NCBI GenBank assembly: GCA_027600665.1
Contig: JADGJL010000026.1
Coordinates: forward strand, 1 to 64,000
Origin: Irineochytrium annulatum
Taxonomy: Eukaryota > Chytridiomycota > Chytridiomycetes > Chytridiales > Chytridiaceae
Direction of reading: 5' to 3'
Length of the DNA stretch: 64,000 nucleotides
Positions 55,105-64,000 of this stretch are shown here, one piece after another. The notes under the pieces are model-generated. The model searched no databases. It had not been told where the DNA came from and was given only the letters and a program-made list of their open reading frames with translations. Both the position numbers and the translations under genes were made by a program. Positions within the stretch are counted from its first letter, which is position 1, and every line of letters begins with the position of its first letter.

Positions 55105-58100
55105 TTAAGCCTGCGAGCAGGCGTCAACCTTCCAAATCTTCTTCGCGTACTCAGCAATAGACCTAAATTAAATTTAACTTCTTTAAGACAATAGAGGCAC
55201 CCTAACCGGTCGGAACTAAAGCTGCCCATTGACGCCGCCGCGATAATGCTCTTGCGCGCCCACGCGGCCTGGAATAGCTGTTAGTCACACGAAAACAAAA
55301 GAAAGGCGCAATCATACCTTGTCCTTGAAAGCAACGTCAATGTCTGACAACGTCTTAATGTCTGAAGCAACGGGTTAAAAGGTTAAGGGAACATTGGTTC
55401 AATTACATGACGCGAAGTCGTTGCTGACAATGTAATAGTCATGGCCAGACGTCAAGGTCGCTGTAAGAAACGGTTATGGACATGACGGAAAGGGTGAGGC
55501 TTACAGAGAAGAGGTTCGAAAATGTAGGCATCGCCGAACTCGGAGTTCCGGATGCTGTTGACAACTTCCGCAAGAGACGGGTCCAGGATGCTGCCACGGT
55601 ACCTACCGTCGAAAACTTAGCGAATATTGTTGCAAATGATCGTACATGTTCTCGTGGCGAATGTTTTCAACCTGCGGGGTGAGAGCGCCAAAAGTCCAGA
55701 TGTTCTCCTTTCCCACCTCATCAGCGATCTCAATATTGGCTGTATAAGGAATCACCATCAGAGGTATAATGCAGTTGAAAAATATTAAGACCCTACCTCC
55801 GTCAACGGTTCCAATAATCAGGCCGCCGTTGAGAACGAACTTCATGTTAGACGTTCCCGAAGCTTCAGTCCCTGCGGTCGAGATGTGCTGCGAGATGTCG
55901 CTAGCGGGGATAATGATTTCTAGGAAAGCATTAGCCCACGCGTGACATCGAATGAGTTACCGGCAAGCGAGACGTTGTAGTTCGGGATGAAAACAAGCTG
56001 GGCGAAAGGTTAACAAACCGTACCAAGAAACATTGCAGCAAACCTTTAAATACTCGGAGGTCTCCTCGTCGTTATTAATAACGTCGGCCACGTTGTTGAT
56101 CAACTTGATAATCAGCTTTGCAATGTAGTAGCCGGGAGCGCTCTTGCCAGAGAAAATAACGACCTTTGGGACCTGAGACTCTAGCTCTGTCTTCGTCATC
56201 ATCTTCAGCGTGCGGTACCGGTGGATAACACCAAGGATGTTCATAAACTGACGCTTGTACTCGTGGAAACGCTTGCACTGCAACGGAGTCAATGCGTGTC
56301 TTTCGCGGTCGTGCCGAAACGAACCTGGATATCAAAAAGCGCATCCGGAGACACATGGATCTTGCAGACCGTGCGGATATACTCGGATAGGCGCACCTAA
56401 CCCATGCATTAGCAGTCTTACAAACACAAAAGCAACCTTGTTCTGCCTCTTAATATTCATCCACTGAATTTGGAAGTTCTTCTCATTGGCAAAGGGCTTG
56501 ATCTTAGACAGCTGGGTCAAGTCCTTCAACCAAAGGTCGCTCCCAAGTTTCTCGGTGATAAGCTCGCCAAGACCCGGGTTCGCCTGATGAAGCCACCTCC
56601 TAGGCGTAATTCCGTTGGTCACGTTCGTGAACTTCGCGGCACCAAAGTAGTCAACGAAATCACTGAAGATCTAGGACGGCGTTAATAGCGCGTAAAAGCT
56701 AATAAAAAGACCTCCGTCTTGATAAGCTCGGAGTGGAGCGCTGTAATCAAAAGTTACCAAACGAAGGACACACTTCTCTCCTCGCACCTGCAACACCGTT
56801 GACGGTGTGAGAGCCAACAGCGGCGAGGAAAGCCATGCGCACGTGTTGAGGGTGGCCCTAAACAAATTAGACGAAGTCGGCACATGTATTTTTTTACCTC
56901 CTCAATGATCGACATCCGACGCAGCTTCTCGCGGTCGTTGGGGAACTTCTTCTCAACCTTTTGCAGGAAGAACTGAAAAGGGGTCTCAGCGGCAAGCAGA
57001 CAAAAGCGATTTACCAAATTGATATCGAAAATGATCATCATCAACCGCGGCAAGAGATCCTGAATGAGCGGAACGGACCAGCGCTCAAGGGCCCTATTAA
57101 AGTAAGAAACACACCATGCCCACAGAACTTACTCGGGAAGCACCGTGTGGTTCGTAAACGAGTATGTGCGGGTAACAATATCTTGGTCATGTTAAAATAA
57201 ATCAAATCACAACGCATACCCCACGCCGCGTCCCACTGCAGACCCTCCTCGTCAACAAGGATCCTTTGCAGTTCGGCAATGCTCAGCGTCGGGTGCGTGT
57301 CTGGGGATAGCTAAGAACACGATGTTTTGATGCCAAATTCTACCATTGAGCTGGATGGACACCTGCTTAGGGAAGTCGCTCCACGGCAAAGCCGACTTCT
57401 TAAACCTCCTGATGACGTCTTGCAGCGTCGCGCTGACGAAGAAGTACTGCTGCTTCAATCGAAGGATCTTTCCGCCCGTGTGGTTGTCATTGGGGTACTG
57501 TAGAGTATTAGATCGTCGAACATATCCATTAGCTTACCAAAACCGAAGTGATGTTCTCAGCGGCCTTCTGCTCCTCAACAGACTTATCATACTGCCCTAT
57601 TTGAGTCAGAGAGTTATAACTTGCTGCGTTCCTACCATCGTTGAAGCTTGCGAAGTCAAACTCCTTGTTAGGCTTCGAGCTCCAGAGCCGGATGTTAATG
57701 CAGTTCTTCGTGTTGAACCCAGGAATAGGGTAGTCGTAGGCGACCGCAATAACAGTCTCGCCCCCCTTGAAGCATGTTTAGCAATTGGCTCAACCTGCCG
57801 CCGCACAGACCTCCCACACGTATTTCCCCTTCCCCTTCTCGTCTTTCGATACGGTCCCCCTGAACCGAACATCGTATGTGACGTCGAGGCGTTGAATTTC
57901 CCAGGGGTTGCCAAAGTTGAGCCAATAGTCTGAGATAGGGTCAAACAAGATTACTCTGTACGAAGTTAACTCCTTACCCGGGTACTCCGTCTGGAACCCG
58001 TCTACAATCCGCTGCTGGAAGATACCGTAGTTGTAACGAATGCCGTATCCCCAGGCCTGAAGGTAGGTCAGTCCGTGACGTTGGCGGTGTCACCAACCGG

Positions 58101-58963
58101 AAGGTCTAGCGTCGCCATAGAGTCCATAAAGCAAGCCGCCAGACGGCCCAAACCACCATTACCCAGGGCCGCATCCAGCTCCTCCTCAATGAGGTCCTCG
58201 ACGCGGAATCCGACTTGGGTTAATGCGCCTTGGTAGTTGTCCTTCATGGTCATGTTCAACATCGCATTGTCCAAAGTTCGCCCCAGAAGGAACTCGAGTG
58301 ACATGTAGTAGACCCGCTTCGGGTTCTTCGATGTGTGGAACTGTTGGGTGCAGTTCCAACGGTCGAGCAGGCGGTCGCGCACGCTAAAGGCAGTCGCGTA
58401 GTAGGCCGCGAAATTGTCCATGTTGAACGAGCTGCGCGCCAGGGTCTTTGTGGCGTGACGGCAGAACGACGCGATGATGGACTTTTCGTCTGTTCAGTGA
58501 GGTCAGTAGGCAACATCAAAATGTCAAGTCAGTAGTGGTCTTGAGCAATCCCGTGACACAATCGATTCAAGGTGCGTGGCACTGCCCGCAAGCGCGACCA
58601 TCAATCCCACTTCAATGCATGCATCTTAGGCGAGCAGCCCATGACCCCCGACGGAGTCCGTCCAATCACGGGGTGACGCCGGGAGGGAATGCCGCGCTCG
58701 GAACACGACGCGCAATCGGTCGCGATCGAATCCAGCACCTCCCATCCCGGCGTGTCCAGAAAAAACTCCTCACCATGGTCCTCGGGCTCCGTATTCGCCT
58801 TCCAGATGGACAGGGCCGTCTCCGATGGCGCCCACAGCGGGTTGTTCTTGCCATCTGGAAGGCCCGTGCTAGGTCCGGTCGCCGAACGGTTCCGGGTGGG
58901 CCCTGCAACGAATATGGTAAGCTCAACGAATGCAGGCACGGAGGCAACCGATGGGAATGACAA
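55105..58963 (-). CDS. GPH1: Glycogen phosphorylase
   Basis: About twenty short exons on the minus strand encode a full glycogen phosphorylase, ending at TAA 55105-55107 ([18 protein letters not shown]). Recognisable blocks, N to C, are [126 protein letters not shown] and the PLP-lysine site [17 protein letters not shown]. The enzyme releases glucose-1-phosphate from glycogen. The 5' exon is uncertain: 58963 is used as start, with a donor at 58773 and a 284-nt intron to 58489, which joins EPEDH to DEKSII in phase. Exon borders inside were not all resolved. Confidence 0.92.
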
Positions 58964-59388
58964 TGGTCGGGGTCATCGCGATGTGGGCTATGAGGAGAGA
59001 TGGAAGAACGCGAGACTTTTGCTTGATTTCGCCTCCAGTCAGACATGGACGCTAGGCCAGCAATAGGCGCCGCAACGGGCCCACCGTCTGGCCAACAGCC
59101 AAACATCCTGGATGGTCGGTCGCACCCTGTATGCGCAGTTGAGAAAATTGCATTTAAGATTATATGAATCTTCCCGTAAACGGGTTTGTACGAATAAATT
59201 CATGTTTTGTTTTCGGATCAATTAACAATTGCAATAAATATTAGCCATTAAATAACTTTGGCCTTTGAATAATTCAAGGCGCGTCCTGGGCTCATCCTCA
59301 GTTTGCAATGACAGTTGCGCCGAATTGACCACACTTGGCCACGATCACTTGGTTTTTTCAACGCGGTCGTGAGGGACTATCAGTCGGG
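58964..59388. other. Divergent intergenic region
   Basis: Between glycogen phosphorylase (minus) and GCN1 (plus). Open frames at 58666-59106 (minus) may include an alternative first exon of the phosphorylase, starting MSDWRRNQAKVS near 59046. Otherwise AT-rich with no recognised feature. Confidence 0.5.
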
Positions 59389-62300
59389 ATGGACGAAGGG
59401 GGAATGGAGCTTGATCTCGACCTCGCGTGGGAGGAATACCTCGGGGCGATCCTGCGGCCGGTGCTGCTAAGCTCACGAATGCAGGCGAGGCATGAGGCCA
59501 TTCACGGGGCCACGCTTAAGATGAAGCAGGGAGGCATCCCTTCAGAGCTGATTCCCGAGCTTCTTGATGTCATGATGGAGACCATACCGCGCTTTCATGA
59601 TGATTCGAGAAAGTCGGTTCTCACCCTGCTGGTTGAAATGTACCGGAAGTTCCGCGTCGAGAGTGGCGACGGTCTGGATAATCCGTTTATGGTTAAGGTC
59701 TCGGGAATAATCGCGTCCAAGTTGAAGACGGCCTCGCTGTAAGTTAGTGAGACGTGTCTAGTATTAATAGTTACAAGGGCCGGCATGTCTGCTGCGTCGT
59801 TGTTCTCTCTGCTAAAGTGGACTTCGAAGCTTCTAGAGATGACGTTTTTGAGGCTCCCGAAGCCGTCTCCTGCGCCCTACTCGCAGTCCACTTCGCAGTC
59901 GTTCCGCTCTCTCCTAATGTCCCATTCCGAGCTGCTGGTTACCATTGCAAACACGACTACCGTTCCTTCGGCATCATCTCGTACCGGAGCGATTTTACGG
60001 CAGTCCTTGAAGATCACTCGACGATTTTTGCTAATGGGAGGAGATCGTGCGGTTGAGACTACTCTGGGATTGCTTCTGACGCCGTCGGCTGTTGAGGGGA
60101 AGGAAGGGATGAGGCCCGCCCTTGTGATAGGGTGTGCTGTGAATGTCGCAGTTCACAAGAACTGGCAGGGGGTGATAGAGAAGTTTTCAGACTCTATTGT
60201 AAAGTTCTACGTGAAAACCGTGTTGGTAGCCACATCAAAGACGGTGCTTCCAACTGCAGTGTTGGTGTGTCTCTTTCTTGTCGGCGCGGAATTAATGCTG
60301 TACTAGGACGGATTCTTCACCTTCTTCCAGATCTTTGTCCCACTAGATAAAATTGAAAGGGACATCCTGACTGGCGCGGAACGGCAAATGCTAAGATCAC
60401 CGGAAGTTGTTATTCGCATATATGAAGGGATTTTTCGGTCGATGGACTTCGACACTTCCACAATTTTGAAAGAGAAGTTTGCTGATCCCCTCCTTAGTAC
60501 GTCCGTTGTCTTCGATAAGAGAACTTACAGGCTTGTAGCTCATATGAAGTCGTCCAATGAGTCGGTCAGAAAGGATGCTTTTGCTTTGTTTCAAACTCTA
60601 GCATGTAGAGGTAAAAATGACGACGTACTTTCGCAAGTCGTGGATATAGTCATCAAGGCATTCTCTGGTAAGTTAAATATGCATGTCGAGTGAAGTAACC
60701 ATCTCCGAAGGGAAGGCCCCAGCCCCAGAATGCCGACCATTATACTACACTTGCCTTATTGAGCTTCCGGGATCTCCTCCCGTGTCAAAGAAAGTCATCA
60801 CTGGGGTTTTGCCGCTGATTCCGAAGGAGACGACAGATCAGGCACTCCTTGCTTGCTTCAACGCGCTGTCGAAACACTTACATGCATACCTTACTACCTC
60901 GCCCGACACCGCGGTCTTGACCTCGACTTTCAAGACACTCCTTGCGGGACTGGCTGACTCGAAGACGACTATTCGACGAGCAACGCTATGGTGCATTGAA
61001 TCCGCGCTGGTGGGCGACGCTTTAAAAGCGGTACCTCCCGCGTCTCTTACTTCCTTGGTGGAAAGCTGTGTTAAGATTATCGATAAAGTACAAGGCAGCA
61101 GCAATGCTTTGTTGGATTCTAAGAAAGATTCGCCAACGTTAATAGAGGGGTACCTGGCTGTGCGGTGGATTATCGAGGTTACCGAATGGGAGTTGGAGGC
61201 CAAGAAGGACACGATATGTAAGAAGTTCCGCGCAACTATCCGAGGCTAACGGCTTGTAGCCGCGCTGCTAGAAAAGAAGAAGTTCTTCGCCACTCTTCTG
61301 AGCCTGGGGCAGAGGTCGTGGTTTTTGAACGAGAAGTACTACTCGAAACTCCTGATATCCCCGGAGGAACAAAAGGTCATGGCGAAATGTTTGCTAAAGG
61401 TGCTCTCCCGTGATAGACTTTACAACATGATTGGGCCTGTTGATTCCCTGAAGGAGAGACTACCTCTTGCGAATGCGGCGACCTTTCTGCTTGTACTGTC
61501 ACCTCACTGCGACGTGCGGCGCTCTACTAGTTCCGACATCAAAGCACTTGTAGGGAAGTCTGATAAAATGTTGCTGCGCGTTCGAGTGCTTGGAGGTGCA
61601 GGATTGTCACCCCTACTGTTTGATGCAATCAAGCACTCGATTTTTTCCCCCGTATCAACAGAACTGACAGCGTGGGGTGATGAACAACAAAAGGTTGAGT
61701 TTGAGGCGGCGTCGAGAATTCTTCTTGCAATTCAATCACTTCTTCCCGCGAACACGGAGAACGTCTCCTCTTCTGCATTGCACAACGCTCTCCTTGATCT
61801 GGCTGTCTTGGCGTCCCATCCCGTGGTAACGGCAGCGATGGGGTCAGATTCGTGGGTTCGGCTGTGCTTCCGGTCTGGGTGCGATCCGAACGAGGTGGTG
61901 TGCACGCTTGGACCGTCGCGGGTCCTAGCCTGGCTCAAGGATGCCGAAGTGAACGAGGTAGAGTCGTGGAAGGGAGGTTTGACATTCCGTTCACCGCCTG
62001 CTGTGCGCAATGCGACCGTTGCCACGTTAGCATTGTTCACGACCGTCGCTCCTCGTCGGATAATGCGATGTTTGATGCCAGTGGTTTTGGAGGGGCTGGG
62101 AGGGGCTGTCGTTAAGGACATTAGGCCGGTAGATGTCGAGATTTGGGCTGGTGAAGAAGGAGTCTTGGTTGTAGACGTGACGGGGAAGCGGAAGGAGAAG
62201 GCGAATGGACAAGACAATGTTCGTTTATCTCAGAAGCAAGCCGTTGCCGAGAAGAAGGGTAGCAACGCAAAAGCCATCGCGGCGGCCAAGGCTGAAAAGG

Positions 62301-64000
62301 AAGCCGAGCGGGTCCAACTTGAAAAGGAGTCGAAGATCAGGAAGCAAGTCGGCAACCTCAGAGAGAACATGCTTTCTATATTATCGACTCTCGACGCCGT
62401 CATTCGAGGCGTTTCGCTCTCTCTCGATGATGACGCACGGGATGCTCTTTCGACGTGGACAAGTCGTCTGATTTCGGCATTGTGCAATGTGATGACGCGC
62501 GAGCTTGTTGTCTTCAAAAACGGGAGAGATGTTGCGAAAGGAGCGGTGCTTGCTGGAAAGAGGACAATGGAAGTTTACAAGTCGCTCGCGAGCGTATCCG
62601 ACAGCCGTATGACAAAGTATATTGGCCAGGGATGGGACACGGCGATGTACCGACTCATGGGACTTCTAGAAGGCCCGGAAGGATTAGATCCTGAGGCGTG
62701 CAAGAAAGACCTGGGAGGTTAGAGCTTTCGTGCTACTTTGTACTTACCTTTATGAGCAGTGACAGTAACAAAGCTTCTAATTACTGTGAAGTCCGATATA
62801 AACTCCTCAGGACCATTGTCGCCAGCTGGCATTTCGGCGTTATTCCCTTTGCTGTCTACGTTAATCCAGCGGCGGGGACGTTCTAGACTGTTGAAGGAGA
62901 AAATTCGAACTGAACTTACAATGTTAGCATCCGACATTATCTTAGCGCACTCGGGCATGGGCGGTTCGGCATCTGCTCCTCGTCGCCTGATGGTGGAATC
63001 GCTCCTTCAGCTTATTGTCGATTACCCCCGCCTGCACGGGGCCGCTAGAGAAGGACTGCTAACGCTCTGTGTCAGCATGGAGGATGCGGCTGCAGATATT
63101 GATCCCGATGTCGAATTTGACGATGAAGATGAACAGTTCGAGTTTGAGGAAGCCCGCAAGCAAGACGCCGAGGACGAGAAGGCCATTATCAACGAGCTGT
63201 TATCTGCCCTAGTTAGTCACGAGCCCGCCGCTCGGGAGGCAAGTCTTCGGGCTTTACAGCACTTGCCCGTTCCGGAGGGTGCTTTGAATGGAGTAGGCGG
63301 GTCCCGCGTGTGGACTCTACGCCATGACACCTCCGAGTCTATTGCAGCCGAAGCTGTGAGGATCTGGGAAATGTGGAACGACGATAATACCGTTGGCAAA
63401 GAGATTCTTTCTGGTCTATTGGAGCTCGTCGGTACGTTTTCGTGCGTGTCATCGTTTGTTCTTATCTTTCACAGTTTCGAACGTGGCGGAGATCCGGGGC
63501 GCCTCTGGGCGGGCTCTGTGTGCGGCTCTCAAGGAACTCCCTGATGAAATCACCACAACCTTTACAAAGCTCTACGACTTGTATGCGGAGAAGGTAATGC
63601 GGGATTCAACCTTTTGTCATTAATCGCGAGACAGAACGTCCTCCCAATGCCGGAGTACGATGAGTACGGCATGGTAATTCCCGAATCGCTTGAAAAAGAA
63701 GACGATTGGAAATCTCGGTCTGGTGTAGCTCTTGCATTGAAGGCATGCTCGGAGAATATAGAAGACAGCGGATCTCTGCGGAAGCTGTTCGAATTCCTTA
63801 TTGAAGAGGAAGCGCTTGGTGATAGGGATGAACGCGTGCGCGGCCTTCTTTTAGAGGCGGGGATTGCGGCTGTAGGATTTTCCGGGCGTGAGCATGTATC
63901 GGACCTTCTGAAGGTGTTCTCTGCCTGTCTGTCGCGTCCAGCCGGGACTTCAAAGACCTCTGACTGGGTTCGCGAATCAGTTGTTATACTTCTCGGTACC
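59389..64000 (+). CDS. GCN1: GCN1, activator of the Gcn2 eIF2-alpha kinase (N-terminal part)
   Basis: Eight exons in the window: 59389-59738, 59778-60264, 60307-60667, 60711-61217, 61260-62717, 62760-63431, 63475-63593 and 63635 to the edge, in frame for about 1440 codons. The ATG at 59389 is used; the upstream frame starts only with TTG. The protein is a HEAT-repeat scaffold: DGFFTFFQIFVPLDKIERDILTGAE, LLRSPEVVIRIYE and a charged coiled coil (AVAEKKGSNAKAIAAAKAEKEAERVQLEKE) that fits the eEF3-like region entry of Gcn1. Gcn1 binds stalled, collided ribosomes and transmits uncharged-tRNA signals to Gcn2. The C-terminal eEF3-like and RWD-binding regions lie beyond 64000. The first intron is only 39 nt. 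Confidence 0.93.

Overview
The window is nuclear DNA of a fungus with compact, intron-rich genes. Most introns are about 39-90 nt, with GT-AG ends and a CTAAC/CTGAC-like branch site. Gene content points to an early-diverging, probably zoosporic (chytrid-like) fungus. It combines fungal genes (a GPI-type chitin deacetylase, a Pho80-like cyclin, fungal-style C1-THF synthase) with genes more typical of animals or flagellates: a four-LIM paxillin-like protein with an N-terminal LD motif, a type IIC-like alkali-cation ATPase, and a domain resembling the N-terminus of the MDH1B family. The taxon is an inference. Exon models below were assembled by eye from splice signals, reading frame and family conservation.

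Layout. 1-5386: a young Ty1/copia LTR retrotransposon on the minus strand, with LTRs differing at 2 of 181 comparable positions. Its Gag carries an RNA-recognition motif (RRM) and shows no CCHC zinc knuckle; gag-pol has two in-frame stops and two frameshifts. 5507-10973: paxillin-like LIM gene and P-type ATPase. 11625-14845: Pho80-like cyclin (minus) and a Ser-rich orphan. 15222-18294: tandem pair of GDSL/SGNH hydrolases. 18477-27399: two paralogous F-box genes flanking another F-box gene, a Bet1-type SNARE, MND1 (minus) and an orphan. 27771-29312: methyltransferase and MDH1B-N-like gene, divergent. 29890-35538: chitin deacetylase, RMD1/DUF155-family gene (both minus), ERGIC2/Erv41. 35815-45348: an unidentified helical protein (minus), then USP39/Sad1, RBBP4/Msi1 and the farnesyltransferase beta subunit packed head to tail. 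45549-50902: TALE homeodomain gene (minus), AIG2-like cyclotransferase, F-box/WD40-like gene. 51040-64000: trifunctional C1-THF synthase, glycogen phosphorylase (minus), and GCN1, which runs off the right edge.

The genes form no single pathway. Several are secretory or trafficking genes (SNARE, Erv41, chitin deacetylase), several are nuclear (USP39, RBBP4, MND1, TALE factor), and several are ubiquitin-ligase adaptors (four F-box genes). The most unusual items are the RRM-bearing copia Gag with a probable half-tRNA-Lys primer site, a 7-nt and a 15-nt microexon, a GC-AG intron, altered M4-M6 ion-site residues in the ATPase, and a farnesyltransferase gene whose start codon lies 48 bp after the RBBP4 stop.
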